Assembly: GCA_006384855.1 (NCBI GenBank)
Contig: VCJN01003285.1
Span: forward strand, 123,903 to 187,902
From: Tetraselmis striata
Taxonomy: Eukaryota; Chlorophyta; Chlorodendrophyceae; Chlorodendrales; Chlorodendraceae
Length of the DNA: 64,000 nucleotides
Reading direction: 5' to 3'
Part shown: positions 11,640 to 24,229 of the stretch, one piece after another
Position numbering within the stretch: position 1 is the first letter of the stretch
How the letters are laid out: every line of letters begins with the position of its first letter
Notes under the pieces: generated by a model
Told to the model about the DNA's origin: nothing
Seen by the model: only the letters and a program-made list of their open reading frames with translations
Database searches by the model: none
Translations under genes and position numbers: made by a program

Positions 11640-14600
11640 CGAGCCGAAAGACGACCCCACCCCCCTCCCCCCACCCCACCCCACCACCACCATGGGGCCT
11701 AACATATGGGACCTCACCATTCCCCCTGACCCCCCCCCCCCCCCCCCTTCCCCCCTTACCCCCTTTCCGACACCCAAAAGGCCACTCGTTGCAGCTGCAG
11801 TGCGGGATTCACCATACCTGACGGTTACACACCAGTCTTAAGGATGCACCCTGGACTGCTACCTAAACAGCGAAGCAGCGTTGGTCGGAATCCAGCCCGC
11901 ACAGGAGCATGTCCACCGCCAAGCCCAGCCACCCTTGCGATGCTGATATGCGCCGTGCTCTACCCGCCGCGCCATCCGTCACATACGCGCCTGCGATATT
12001 CTTCAACGCAACCATACATACAGCAAAAGTAGAACACTCTCCTGTAGTGGTTGTGGGAGTAGAAGGATCTTGCAAGCCACGTTTGCGCTGATGAAGACAT
12101 CCGGATGATGTCGTGCCGATGATGATATACTTCAACAGCAAATACCGGTCGAGGTTTCATGATTTATTCATACGTGGAGACGATTAGCTACGCCCTAAGA
12201 CGAGATTAAAATGCTCCGAAACCATCTGGTTGCCTAGTTCATCCATTTGTATTTTCGTTACTACTACGAAGGATTACGTCATGCTTACTATTATTGCAGC
12301 ATCCGCCGATGATGTCCAGTATGCATGGCTGCGCCAGGGAGGCCCCTTACTATTGCAGATGCCATGTAATCCATTATTTGCAATCCTGTATATATGTTTA
12401 TTGCGGTTTACATCATCTGGCGGTACCAATCGTGTATGTATACCGCCAGATTATGTGTCCGCATCATAATAAAAGCAACTGCGATGGGATGCCGTGATGC
12501 CCTCCAACCACCTACAGCTCCGTGTAATGCTTGCTCTCTCTCTCTCTGAACTATAACACCGGAATTGATAACACACTTATTGTTACTGCTCCGCCCGGCG
12601 CAACATGCTGCGCTTATATTGTAGTATAGCAGTAATGTATCATAAGGCATAATACCTTTCATCCACACAGTACCTGATTTGCTGTAAGCGTGCGCCGCGT
12701 GAATAATATGAAGTAAGAAAAACATGAGCACATCGCCGTCGTGACGTCGTCGACTGCAGGTCTACTGTAAATATCCGCCGCTTTATCTATACTGGTAGAT
12801 AGTAATCCTTACCGCCTTATGTAAGTAGCGACTTTACCTGCAGGTGTCGTAGGGATACGGTATAGCCGCTATATATGATGCCCCCCTCATCATCATACAC
12901 TCTTCCACATAAGTCCGGGTTTTGGGGGTTCCGCCATCGACGTGCACAAACGTGGCTGCATCTAGGCTGTGCACGCGTGCATGCATGAGGCTAAGGGTAG
13001 TACGGCTTGGGAGAATGCTGTGATCGCGCGCTAGACCCGATATTGCCGCGCGTGTAGCCGTCCCATTAGCACATTCACCTAGGCAAGAACAGAGCTAGTG
13101 GCGCTAGTGCATCAAAACCACATTGCGCTATTCATGTGCATATCATATGGTCATGGGACACGACTGCCCCCGTACTCATACCGCCACACCACTCTTGATA
13201 TGATAGCTAATATCCATTATGCGTGTAGTACATTGGCACTAGGTTGTTCAGGATATGGGACAAACCCTATGTATGGACCCCGCTGGCGTACGAGCAAAGT
13301 CAAAGGAATAATGTTGATGTGATTGCCGCACGCGCGTGCTACAGAGGGTGTCGCGGCCTCCTTTCCGCAGGATAATGCTTTCGTATAAAAGGTATTAGTG
13401 TGTGACTAAATGCCCATCGCACGTCACCGCGAGCTTAGTGGCGGTGTGGCACTGGAATGGCGTGCACTGCAATCCATCGATGCTGGTGGAAATATTGTTG
13501 TAAAAAGGGCGTGGCGGCCGTGCGCATCACTCAAGGGGGATATGTGCCAAGTATGATTGGTCCGTGAGCGAGTACACCCGGCACACTATCACGCCACCGG
13601 GTCTTGGGTATTGAGACGCATGTGGCATGTGCCGTAAAGTTTCACGCCCATGGCATGCTGATGTGGCCACGTGTTGCAATGAACGTCACGTTTTGACCTA
13701 TTCTACCTTTGTAGCCCAAAACGGCCTTAACGTGCCCGAACGTCCACAGCAGGGAACTTTCCGTATGCTGAGCTACGCCTTGCGTAGCATTTTACAATGT
13801 GATTTATTTGATTTTTGTGAGCAATTCCTGCAAAGCTATGAATGTCCGCGTGATGACTGTCTTTTTAGGGTGCTCAAGAAGGCAACACTGCAGTGGCGAT
13901 GGTATCAGCACACACCGTGCAGTGGCTCGCGCGTACATGGTCCCGCCGCACCCAACAACGTCCTAGCCCCTTTGCTAACATGTTTTCTCAACCATCCATG
14001 GCCATCCCACCATCCCACGTTCTATGCACGCGCGGTGGCACGTGTGGGGCACCAACACAAGTGTTTAAACGCGGCCCCATTATGTCGCGCCATGACCAGT
14101 TGTTAGGGTAATATGGTTATACAAATCCCTAAAATGATAAGGCTGATCCTAAATGTGCAATATTCTAGGTTTTCAAGTCACAAACCCTATATTTCGCTGC
14201 CCATCTAGTCATAAACTCAAAAATGGGGAGAAAGGGGCCTGGGACTTATGTGGAATGGCATACAGTATAATTGTTCTGCACCTGAAGCGCGCGGGCCTAT
14301 ACACATGTCCGCTGCGCTCTGCCGCTCGGCGCGCTATTCTCGTCACCATATATATTACTGCTGAAGTATATTTGCAGCTAGCTAATGCTATTATTATATC
14401 TACGTAGTACCTCTACGAGCTAGTATAAGTGTTGTACGTGTGGCAGCAGGCAGCAGCTACTACCAAGGATTACAGGCCGCCTTAGTTGATCTTACACTCT
14501 TAGAGCTGATGATATATATATATCATCAGGAGCATTTATTATTCCTGTCGCTGCTACATGTACCGGTGTGGTGGGGACCTAGTCGCAGTCGTATGTATCT

Positions 14601-14845
14601 GCGCGGGTTGATGCGACGACTCGCTGATCTGCTATGCCATGCCGAATCTTCGGCACTGGCTCACGATGTCTCGCGCTGCCTGCTCTTTCCCCGTCCCGTC
14701 CCTGATCAGCTCTGGACAACAGTACTGGTGCCAGCGTGAACGGCGCCGCGACTATCCCACCACAGATCGCATCGTCTGAGCCCCTTCCCCCCCCCCCCCC
14801 CCCCACTGCTCGCGGCTGACCGTCGCTGTCAGGACGAATATCAAG
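11640..14845. other. Intergenic region, no supported gene
   Basis: After the KASIII 3' flank come C-rich sequence (11650-11760) and then 3 kb of mixed, partly AT-richer DNA. The only sizeable ATG-started open frame, 13627-14106, has no family resemblance and is listed separately. A perfect 22-bp palindrome, TGATGATATATA and its complement, lies at 14507-14528. A poly-C tract at about 14785-14804 lies just before the Fmt start. Confidence 0.5.
13627..14106 (+). CDS. Doubtful hypothetical ORF, 159 aa
   Basis: An ATG-initiated open frame encodes a Cys- and His-containing sequence (for example HADVATCCNERHV, LFDFCEQFLQSYECPRDDC). I do not recognise it. It has no adjacent exons that I can find, lies in a non-coding stretch and does not have the strong GC-rich codon use of the confident genes. 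It may be a chance frame or a remnant of a mobile element. Confidence 0.15.
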   Translation: MCRKVSRPWHADVATCCNERHVLTYSTFVAQNGLNVPERPQQGTFRMLSYALRSILQCDLFDFCEQFLQSYECPRDDCLFRVLKKATLQWRWYQHTPCSGSRVHGPAAPNNVLAPLLTCFLNHPWPSHHPTFYARAVARVGHQHKCLNAAPLCRAMTSC

Positions 14846-17800
14846 ATGTTGCGCTTTGCGGTGCACCGCGGCCGGCGCGCCGCATTGGCCGTCGGTGATC
14901 CAACGGGGCGACCGTCGCCACGCCTCGCCCGCCCATTTGATCCGCCGCTTTCTGCCCATCCCGCAAAGCCCCCAGGCCCTGGCACTGCCCGGCCGCTGCG
15001 CGGCGTGGCGCTGTCGGCTCGCCGCCTGGCTACACGAGCCGCGATTGTCAACAGCGCTGCGGCTGACGGCGGCGGCAAGCGGCGGCTGGTATTCCTGGGG
15101 ACGCCGCAGGTTGTACCCATACTCGCCATCGCCACCCGCCACCCACGCTGTCACCTGCCGCAACCTTCGCCCACCGTTCTTCTCATAGCGGCCCAAGGCA
15201 TCAACCCTCATGGTTGCACAGGACGAGGCGGGCCCGTCCCGATGGTCTAGAGTGCAGGGCAGCCTGGTATTAATTGGCATGCTTTAGTATTCAATGTTGG
15301 TTGAGCTATACATTATTCGGGCTATACGTATATCTAAGTTGGGAAGTGATGCCCCTACACCATCGTGTCCTCTCACCGCTCCTTGGGGGGCGCCTTCTCT
15401 CTCCCCCCTCCCCTCTCTCTCTCTCTGCTTTCAACTCTCGTGCGTGAGCAGGGATATAGACTTGGAAGTGTTGGATGGCTAGCAGCATTCCAATCTCCCT
15501 GTTCAGTGCAAGCCCGCACTTATCCCATGCACTAAGGGGAGCCCAAACCCCCCTCTAGTTTGCTTCCACTTGCCGACAGCATGTTGCCGGCAACTCCCAC
15601 CACGAGCCCGCCACTGCTGAGCGGGCTTGGCGGGCAGCCTGGTGGGTGCATGCTGACGCACCACCCTCCCTCCCTCCCCCTCCTCCGCCTCATGCGCCCC
15701 GCAGATCGCCGCCAATGTGCTCCAGGCGCTGCTTGATGCGGCCGCGCAACCGGGCGCCACATTTGAGGTGAGTCACACACGTGCCCCGACAACATGTGCA
15801 CTCCCCGGCATTTGCGCCGCCCCCTCTGTGCGCCTGATGGCGGCAGCGGTGGTGTCAGGTGGCAGCGGTGGTCACGCAGCCGGGGCGACCCACGGGGCGC
15901 AAGCGCGTGGTGAAGCCCAGCCCCGTGGAGGCGCTCGCGCGCGAGGCGGGGCTGCCGGAGGAGCGGCTGCTGACTCCTGCCTCCGCCCGGGACGAGGTCG
16001 GCACCCTCCGCTTGGTTGCATCCAGCTGCGTGGGTCGCAGGCGTGCGGCTGGTAGATGGCTGTGTGTGGGGGGGGGGGGGGGGGGAGGGGGTGACATCCT
16101 CTCCCGCGTCATGGTGTTTCAGGACTTCCTAGAGGCACTGGAGGCGATGGCGCCCGAGCTGTGTGTCACCGCCGCCTACGGCAACTTCCTCCCCACGCGC
16201 TTTCTCGCCATCCCCACCTTTGGCACGCTCAACATCCACCCCTCCCTGCTGCCAGCCTTCCGCGGCGCCGCACCCGTCCAGCGCGCTCTAGAGGTGCGCC
16301 CCCGCTGCGCTGACCGTGCCTCAGCCCCCCGCCGCCCTCCTGCGCTCTCTCAGTGCATGTGTGACAATTATACAGGTACGATATACTACAGATTAGTACG
16401 AGTACTAGTGCAATGTGTACCTGAGACTACGAGTATAGAAATAATAGGTGCGATGTAATGCTGCCGTGTGGTAAGCGTTGTGCTTTGGAGACGAATGCCG
16501 CTTCGATGGTAACACAGATGAACACAATGGCATGGTTTCGGAGCGCTGCGCTGCACTGCACTGCACTGCAAGGCTCGGCAGGAACCCTGAGCGGGGCTGA
16601 CTATCAGCGCAATCCAGTGCGAGCATGATTGTACTGATAGGAATACAGCGAGGCAGACAGGGGACGCAACTTGACGCCACATGGGATTGACAGGATACTA
16701 TTACAATCTGGCAACAGGCAGCACCATGTTTGTGCCTGTGATGTCGCTGGCGACTTCGATCCGGTCAAGGGGGGGGGTACTTAGTAACAGTCAATAACCG
16801 GTTAATAGCCAAGTGTGCTTATTAGGGGCGAATTACTAATGGACTACTCGGAGACTCGATACACTCCCCACAAACAGCGGCGTTGAGGTGTTTCGAGCCG
16901 CTTGTCACCCCAATGCACCGACAGTCGGGATTTGTCGCCAAAGCCTTCTACTTGGGGCAGTTTAAAGGGAGGCTAGTACCCGGTAATTAAACCACCGACC
17001 AAGCATGTGACTTTGGGATCACAGCCAGTTGCAGGTATACATATTCCGTGTTTCCTGGGAGCGACTCCAGGTACTTTCCGAGAGGCGCCAGGCCTACGCA
17101 CACACCCAGCAGGCGCCGCATGCTCGCAGGCACTCAGTCCTACGGACATCCGCCGCTGTTGCCTCCCCTCCTCTCCCTCCCCCCACCCGCCCACTGCGCA
17201 GAGCGGCGTGACGACGACCGGGGTGAGCGTCGCGTTCACGGTCCTGCAGATGGACGCTGGCCCCGTCCTAGCGCAGGAGGTGGTGGAGCTGGACCCCAAT
17301 GTCAAGGTGCCCCTCCCTCCCCCCACGCCCCCTTCCATCAAGTGAAGTTGTTTCTGAGCTGACCAGGCTGGGCTGAGCCGTGCGGAACTTTGGCAAAGGG
17401 AAAGGGATGTTATGATAGCGACACCCGGCGATAGATGATGTGGCTAAATGCGCTGGGGCGACGGGAGGGCGTGGCTCGGTTGCCTGCCACACTTGGCGCC
17501 GCCTTACATGTGTGTGGGGTCTCCATTCCCCGCTCCCCGGCTCACATCTGCCCATGCCATCTCCGCCCCCCCCCCCCCCCAACACCCCAGGCACCGCAGC
17601 TGCTGGAGGAGCTGTTTGGCCTGGGGGCGGCGCTGCTGCTGCGGCACCTCGACCGCGTGTGGAGCGGGGAGGCAGCGGAGGCCGCGGCGGAGCAGGACCC
17701 CGCCGGCATCATACACACCGAAAAGGTGCGCGGGGTCACCATATACATAATGTTGCTGCCACTGCCGCCATCCTCACCGTTGCTGCTTCGCTGTGCAAAA

Positions 17801-20800
17801 CGCTGGTGCCACTGCTGCTGCTGCCACAACCGCTGCTGCCGGCCCCGCTGCACCCACTGTTTATGGAACCATTTCTGGAACCCAAGCCGCCGTCACCGTT
17901 GCTACTCCCGACTCACCAGATGTAGTGCAAGTGCAGCAATTAGAAATAGAAAAAAATAGAAAATGTCTTCATAATTTCCCTTTGTCTTGGAAAAACTGAT
18001 GTATACATCTTAGTCGTACTGCGAATCAATTTCGGACAGCGCTAAGTACATTGTTTCATTGGTTACTGCCCTTTTATTCAGGGAAAATGTAACGTGCGTT
18101 GTTTTAAATTAGACAGCGATCACTGATGATTTCTACGCGTTATCAGCAGATACAGCCGTACCAGCAGGAATCCGTTTCCCATCTATTACAATTATCTTAC
18201 ACTATGTTGCGGCGCCGTACCGGTAAACAGTATGTAATAATAGGAACATCAAAAGAGTAGAATGGCGGAATAAAATACAACTAAAAAAATGCTCGAAGGG
18301 TGGCAACTTTAAATTAACACGGCCAGGCACCGCCGTTTCGAGTTAATTGCCACCTATGCGGTAGTTTTTATTTATTTGCTGCTACTTCGGCTTCCGCTGC
18401 CAGCACCGACACCACCGCTACTGCTGCTGCTGCTGCTGCCAACCTAGTTGTCGCTGCCGGCGGCGCCATTGCTGTCGCTACTATCTCTGCCGCTGCTTCC
18501 TGTTGCTGCCGGCTGTAGCCGTCGACGCCGGCGTCAGGTCCTCCCCACATGCATCTGTTAAGAGTGGCGCTACCGCTGCCGTCATTGCCGCCGCCGCCAC
18601 CTTCCTGCATCCCGGGCTGCCCACCCGGCCCGGAGAGCACCGGCACTGATGCCCCGACATATGACCCCTCCCCTTCCCGCCCCGGAATGCCCGCAGCTGT
18701 CCAAGGAGGAGGCGCTGCTGGACTTTTCGCAGCCCGCGCTTGTGCTGCACAACAAGGTGAGCCGCGCTCTGCTGCGGTCGCGTGCGCCGAGAGAGGGGAC
18801 AGCGATTCCCAGGAGGGGCGACGAGTGTCACCCCCCTCTCCACTCACCCACCAGCTGCTTGTCAGCCGACTGTGTGGGGCACCGGCCACGGGGTCACATG
18901 ATGCGACAAGGAGATGGTAGAGGCATGCGGGATGCAGGTGCTGGCGCGGTATCAATGCCAACACTGCGGAAAACAACCTGCCCGGCCTGCCAGAAATGAA
19001 CTGTACACGACGAAACCATAGCGGAAATACAGCGAATGTTATAGGTTGGATGCAAGCCCAATTTGAGGCTTAAAACAATAAGGGTTCTTCCAGGCGAGTG
19101 GACCCGTAGACACACACACAGCTAGGATAGCCACCCAAGTACTGACCACCCCCCCCCCCACACACACACACACACACCACCACCACCACTCCTGGGCATG
19201 CGGCATGCGCTGCAGGTGCGTGGCTTTGCTGGATGGCCCGGCACAGAGGCAATGCTGCAAACGATTGGTGCGCCCCTCCCCCCCCCCCCCCCCTTCCGTC
19301 TTGCCCTGCAGAGCGCGCCCCAAGCTGGATGTGGAAATCTGAATAAATGAGTCACCCAGTCTGCTCATACAGTGCTCTGTGTAGTGGTGGGCATTCGCTG
19401 CTGCTCACTCAATGCTGTGATTTCATTCTCGTTGTACAGCCTCCTGTCAATCACGAAATCACCCATGATTCCGTATATCTATAAACACATCTACACGTAT
19501 ATAAATATATACACACAGGTATGTGTGTATATAAATGTATCGTAAGATGTGAATGGGAACGGTGCAGGAAAGCAGAAAGGCATTCACAATCCGCTTTATT
19601 TGACACCCTTCCATTTCGTACTTATCACCGTTACACACCATAGCAGGGTTTTAGGGAAACTCGTAACAGATTCCACTGTCGGGAACGCTGTATGGGGGGG
19701 CGTCCGGCCAAACTAGGATGGGGGGTCGAACCGGCGGCAGAGAATGGCGGTGACCTCATCCGTTCCAGCTGCGACAGACGCCGCGCTTTGGGGCTCGCTC
19801 CCCCCCTGCTGCGTGGGGCCACTGCCCACTTGAACATCGCAGGCACCAATGCGCTCGCGAATGGCGCGCATGCGTGGCTGCGCGAGTGACCGAGGCGTAA
19901 TGCTGCCGCTTGACAGACGGCGACGGGAAGCGGGACGAGATGAAGGTGAAGGTTATCACGACGCGAGTTGGGAGCGGCCCCGCGCCAGCGGACCCGGAAG
20001 AGCTCGAGTTCCGCGACGACGCGATGCTGGTCGCTTGCGGGGACGGCTCGGTGCTGGAGGTGAGCCAGTCCGCGCGCCGCATCTCCCCTCCCATGGATCC
20101 CTCCCCCCCCCCCCCCCCCCCCTCCCCCCACCCACCCAACCTCAACCCTTCCCATCTGCAGCAGACCAGCTACCCATGTTGAGCTCGTCGGTGTGGTGGC
20201 AGGTTTGTACCCTTGGCCCTGCAAATAGCGGTATTCGTCGGCGGCAACGGGTGCATCGCTTTTGGGCCGTGGGGAGGGAGGGGGTGATGGTTGCCGCACG
20301 CTGCGTCGTCCCTGGGTCTCTCCCCCCTCATATGCGTCCTCGGGTTGTCGTGCGCGGAGCCCCGGCTTCCGCTGCCACCCATACCGCTGCGCTGACTATT
20401 GCTGGCGAACCTCTCTGACACGCACGAGCCCCGCCGCTCTCTTGCGTTGCTGTTGTCCCGTTCGCCGAGTGCTTCTTATAATCACTGCAAGCATGTACAT
20501 GACCTATGACACAAATTTCCCAGATTGTATGTTATTCTAACAGTGTCTACCATTGGCGCCTGCGCGTAGGAGAATAGTTCTCGTAGGAGCCTGCCCAATT
20601 TTTATTATACTTCAATGACATATATCTATTTCATATTGATCATATCAAATAGCCTAGGTCATCTTTTTTATTAATTATATAGAATGCCTTAGGTCATATT
20701 TTTGATTACGGTTGACAACGGTAAAAAGTGGGTTCAACTGCACATGAGGCAAGCCCATCACCTTGCGCTGCGGCTTAAGCGACCTCCTCTGGTTGGGACC

Positions 20801-20981
20801 CGATTGCTGGGGTGTGCACCCTGTCGCATGCTCTGAGCGGGCGGCGTTGTTTCCTGCGGCGCAGGTGCTGGAGGTGCAGCTGCCCGGGAAGAAGGTGATG
20901 GACGCCAAGTCGTTTCAGAACGGCCTCAAGGCCGGGAAGAAGCGGCTGCTCACGGCGCCCTCCACGGCGGCCGCTGTGTGA
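14846..20981 (+). CDS. Methionyl-tRNA formyltransferase, organellar
   Basis: Fmt formylates initiator Met-tRNA with 10-formyltetrahydrofolate, a step needed for translation initiation in plastids and mitochondria. I model ten exons: 14846-15109, 15705-15767, 15859-15996, 16123-16293, 17202-17306, 17591-17725, 18697-18756, 19216-19267, 19917-20059 and 20865-20981. They total 1248 nt (415 aa) with consistent phase. An Arg/Ala-rich organelle presequence of about 80 residues precedes RLVFLGTPQ and VVTQPGRPTGRKR. The catalytic and folate-binding core is TLNIHPSLLPAFRGAAPVQR, followed by TTTGVSVAF, LQMDAGPVLAQE, LSKEEALLDFSQPA and the C-terminal-domain motif VRGFAGWPGT. The N-terminal region fits the formyltransferase fold and the C-terminal part the OB-like tRNA-binding domain. 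Intron 4 contains repeat R1 copy D and intron 6 contains repeat R3 copy A. Whether it serves plastid, mitochondrion or both cannot be told. Confidence 0.95.
16360..16516 (+). repeat. Dispersed repeat family R1, copy D, inside an Fmt intron
   Basis: It starts TGTGACAATTATACAGGTACG, shares CAATGTGTACCTGAGACTACG and GATGTAATGCTGCCGTGTGG with the KASII-intron copy, then continues AAGCGTTGTGCTTTGGAGACG and ends GGTAACACA. It sits between Fmt exons 4 and 5. A short tandem run of CTGCA units follows near 16550-16572. Confidence 0.7.
17930..18365 (+). repeat. Dispersed repeat family R3, copy A, inside an Fmt intron
   Basis: The left end (AGAAATAGAAAAAAATAGAAAATGTCTT, shortened here: an A-rich TAGAA run then TGTCTT) is followed by ACATCTTAGTCGTACTGCGAATC and TAAGTACATTGTTT. 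The right end has CGAAGGGTGGCAA then GCACCGCCGTTT. The same order of blocks recurs at about 26695-27165. It lies in the intron between Fmt exons 6 and 7, which is the longest of the gene. Confidence 0.65.
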
Positions 20982-21101
20982 TTCCCTGCCTGCATGCGAA
21001 TCTCCCCCTCCGTTTATTACCTTGGAGAGCGAGCCTTGTCATGCCGCTCTTTCCACGCTCTTGGGGCGACTAGGCCTGGGCGGCGAAGAGTGGATGGGAA
21101 T

Positions 21102-21106
21102 TGTAA
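21102..21106 (+). promoter_or_regulatory. Putative TGTAA polyadenylation signal of the Fmt gene
   Basis: TGTAA lies 121 bp past the Fmt stop codon, matching the chlorophyte signal by sequence and place. Confidence 0.5.
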
Positions 21107-21174
21107 CAGTAGACTGCTGGTCTTCAAAGGACTGATTCATGCTACGGGCACAGCCGGCCCTATGCGATTCATCA

Positions 21175-21480
21175 CAGCGCGTGGATCTGACAAATCACCC
21201 TACTTTTTAAAGCTATGTTCCGAGATTTATCCGTGCAGAAATCGGATATAAATTCTTGAGGGATTAAACATGCCCTTCTGAAGTAACATGCGCATTTGCA
21301 TTTCATCGCGAAAATTGTCTCTAATAGCCGGAGTTTGCCTTTCAGTTCTTTTCTTGTCGAACCCTGTTTTATTTCGGAGGCATTTCGCATTTTTGCAGTG
21401 ATCGACGGTGTAACCCTAAATAGTGGGCATGTCCCCCTGTTTCCGTGCGCTGTGATGTAATCGGGATGTAAGACCGAGCG
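21175..21480 (+). repeat. Dispersed repeat family R2, copy B
   Basis: This copy begins near GCGTGGATCTGACAAATCAC and matches the ordered blocks of 1650-1960, ending around CATGTCCCCCTGTTTCCGTG. It lies in the intergenic space after Fmt. Confidence 0.6.
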
Positions 21481-22697
21481 ATGTACGGGTTTTTATGACC
21501 TAACTGGGAATATAGGGTTTCATCTAGGTTTAATACCCTAATTTCATAGCCTGAGATAGGTCAAGGGTTTCAAACCATATTCAAAGCCCTAGACAGGGCA
21601 CAAGGAGACCTACAGCCAAGCCCTTGCTGAAGTTTGTGGCAAGGTGTATGGCTGCTTTCTTTGGCAGCCGGGCTCTGTGGACAGGTGTATCTTTCCTGGC
21701 GAGGCGGTAAAAAGGGCCGAGCCCCCACAGCCTCCCAAGGCGGGACCCCACATCCTCCACCCAAGGCGGGAACCCAGAGTGCAACTCAGTGGGACCCCTA
21801 CGTGGGACTCCTAAGGAGGACTACCTACAGAAGACGAAGTCTTGTTCTGCTGCTGGTACGGGGCGCAGGACTAACACTGTAGCCGCACCTAAGTCGCAGT
21901 CTCGCATTGCATGAGGGTCACAGTCATTGTGTAGCATCTTATTGTGCTTAGCATCAGACCGAGTAACCCCGAGCACTTTGCCTGGAGCGACCTAGTGCAA
22001 CAAGTTGGCGTGATTGCATGTGGGCAACTATGCAGCCCATCATCGTTCATGAACCATGACCCTCGTTGTGGACGGTACGCAACCCCACAAGCTAGCCTAC
22101 CTACGGTGTCTGGGAATGCGGATGCGGCACATTGGCGCAGCGTGACAATGCGCTGGAAGAAAAGGACCCCCCTTCCAAGCAATGGGCTCCACTTGTTACT
22201 CAATCGTTCGCTTGAGCATTTTCTCAAAAGAATTACGCAAGTTGTTGTGTTTGTGGCGCAGCGGGGGTGGCGGAGACAGGCACTCGTCGCAGGGTACTGC
22301 TGCCCGTGTCCCGGAATCGCCCTAAAATCACGCGCAGTCGCATTGCTTTGGATGTCCCCAACGGAATCCCAATGCGGAGAAACACCTCATGGATTTCGCG
22401 AAGGCCCACAGTTGAGTATCCGAGTTGGAGTAACGACGGTTCCTTTAATCCACTCTTTTGCAATGCCGATGTGGAGCGTGGGATTACAAGAGGTGCATAT
22501 GAAAGTGCATGTGGATGTGTGTGTGTGTGTGTGTGTGTAGAAGTGGAAGTGTGGAAGTGGAAGGGGATGCGTGGGTGTCCATGCCGAGCTGGAGGGGGGG
22601 GGGAAAGAGTTGAATCCTGGCCGGCTCTGCGGAGCCTGCGGGAGCTTGGAGCCAGGCAGCCGGCGCAGCGCTGCGGGGCGGCTGTGGGCGGGGGGCG
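21480..22697. other. Intergenic region, no supported gene
   Basis: No open frame here resembles a protein family. A TG microsatellite lies at 22517-22540 and a G-rich patch at 22591-22603. On the minus strand the right end is the 3' flank of the CS-domain gene; a minus-strand TGTAA near 22484 could be its polyadenylation signal. Confidence 0.4.
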
Positions 22698-23882
22698 TCA
22701 CTGCTTGAGGAAGCGCCACGGCTCGGTGGAGTACTTGTGCAGTCTGACAAGCACGGCCTGCTTCTTGGGGGAGTAGACAATCGTGCAGCGGTCGACGAGC
22801 ACCTGCAATTGAGGAACACGCATCGCCCCGCAGACATCAACAGCTGCCCGCAGCGCAAGGTTGCAGTGGCTCCATCGCAGAGGGAGGCGGGGGGAGGGTT
22901 CATGGTGGGAGGCGGGTGAAGGTGGGTTCTTGATCGGGGGATGGGTGATGGGGTGTGCATGGCCACATGTGCCCCCCCCCCCCACCCACCCAACCCCCCT
23001 GTGTTGTGTCACCGGGCGCGGCACCTGTTGGTAGAAGCGTGGAACGTAGAAGCGGTACGCCGCCTTGGCTCCCACCGCCCAAAGGTCCAGCGAGCCGGGC
23101 AGCAGCGAGCTGTGAAGCGCCTCGGGGGTAACGGGCTGATGAGAGCGGGGCGCGATTAGTCAGACGAATGTCGCGACACTGCCGCGGCGCGCCCGGTGTT
23201 GCGCGCATGCAGGGCGCCGCCGAGCCACAGCGGCTTCAACTGCGACCGACGACTCGACCCATGCGCACCCACCCGGAGACCCACAGGCTCAGCCATGAGC
23301 GCATTCCACCTCCACGAAAACAATCCGGTAGAGACAACGCGCTTTCCTTTCACTGCCAATATTAGCAGCTACTCATGCGGCAAGTGCGCATTGGCCTAAC
23401 GGGGGGGGGGGGGGGGGGGGTGCCGACTAGTGCTATAAAGGTCGGTGTCTGGGACTTGGCCTTCAGAGGCCTACGCGCTACTTGCAATGCCGCCTAACGG
23501 GGGCAGCAGACCCGATCTATGCGGGTTCATGCAGCCGGGCCGTGAGACAGCTGGGCTGCGTAGTCGGGGGGCTGGCAGGGATAAAGTCGTAAGCTATTTC
23601 AACTTCGATTATGGTCTGGGAGCCGTCTTGGTCTGGGCGGTAGTGCCTGGTAGTGGGTGGGCAGCGGTGGCCGGGCGGGTGTCGCACCTCAGGGAGCGGG
23701 ATGGTCACGCGGATGAGAAAGTCCTCGTCCGTCCAGGTGTACTTTGTCACGTCCTGCTTGGGGAGGTCCGCGGGCAGCAGCGCCTCGGTGTCCACCTGCG
23801 GCGACTGCTTGCGCGGCGGCCGCTGATGCTGCTCGTGGAACAGCTCGCTGTCCAGCGGCGCCGCTGGGAGATGGTCTGCCAT
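22698..23882 (-). CDS. Small stand-alone CS (p23/SGT1-like) domain protein
   Basis: I model three exons: 23882-23688, 23135-23025 and 22802-22698 (411 nt, 136 aa), all joined in phase 0. After an N-terminal extension rich in Pro, Gln and His, the motif TKYTWTDEDFLIRVTIPLPE matches the first strands of a CS domain. GSLDLWAVGAKAAYRFYV, VDRCTIVYSPKKQ and LVRLHKYSTEPWRFLK follow the later strands, and the W-x-x-L ending is typical. CS domains are co-chaperone or HSP90-binding modules (p23, SGT1, NudC). No tetratricopeptide, SGS or coiled-coil region is attached, so the specific role is unknown. The first intron carries repeat R4 and a poly-G tract (poly-C on the sense strand). Family-level call is fairly firm; I cannot name an orthologue. 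Confidence 0.75.
23515..23600 (+). repeat. Dispersed repeat family R4, copy A, in an intron
   Basis: The core is GCGGGTTCATGCAGCCGGGC then GAGACAGCTGGGCTGCGTAG and CTGGCAGGGATAAAG. Close relatives lie at 24697-24765 in the same direction and at 63801-63912 inverted. It sits in an intron of the CS-domain gene. Confidence 0.65.
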
Positions 23883-24229
23883 CGGACGGGAGGGGGCGGA
23901 GGGGCGGAGTGAAAGGGGAGCTTTAGGGTTTTAGGGCGGAGTCAAACCCCTGACATGACCCTGTTGGATCCACCTAGGTCCTCGTGCGAAACCCCTGCGA
24001 TTATTAGGTTTCCCAACCCCCCCTCCCCCCCTCCCGGCAAAACGTGTCCACGACACACACCGGCAATGGGACATGGGGCGCCGAACACCTTTCATGACAG
24101 AGGCAGGATGTCGCCTCTCAGCCCGGGGGAGAAAGGGGGAGGAGCAGGGGCAGCGGGGGGGGGGGGGGGGGGGGGCAATAGCTGAATAGCTGTTGCATCG
24201 GGCGGGCACTGCGGAGAGTCAGCAACACC

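Noticed and set aside
14579-15280. A 233-codon open frame on the minus strand
   Set aside because: It is antisense to Fmt exon 1 and its upstream poly-C; the translation is low-complexity Arg/Gly.
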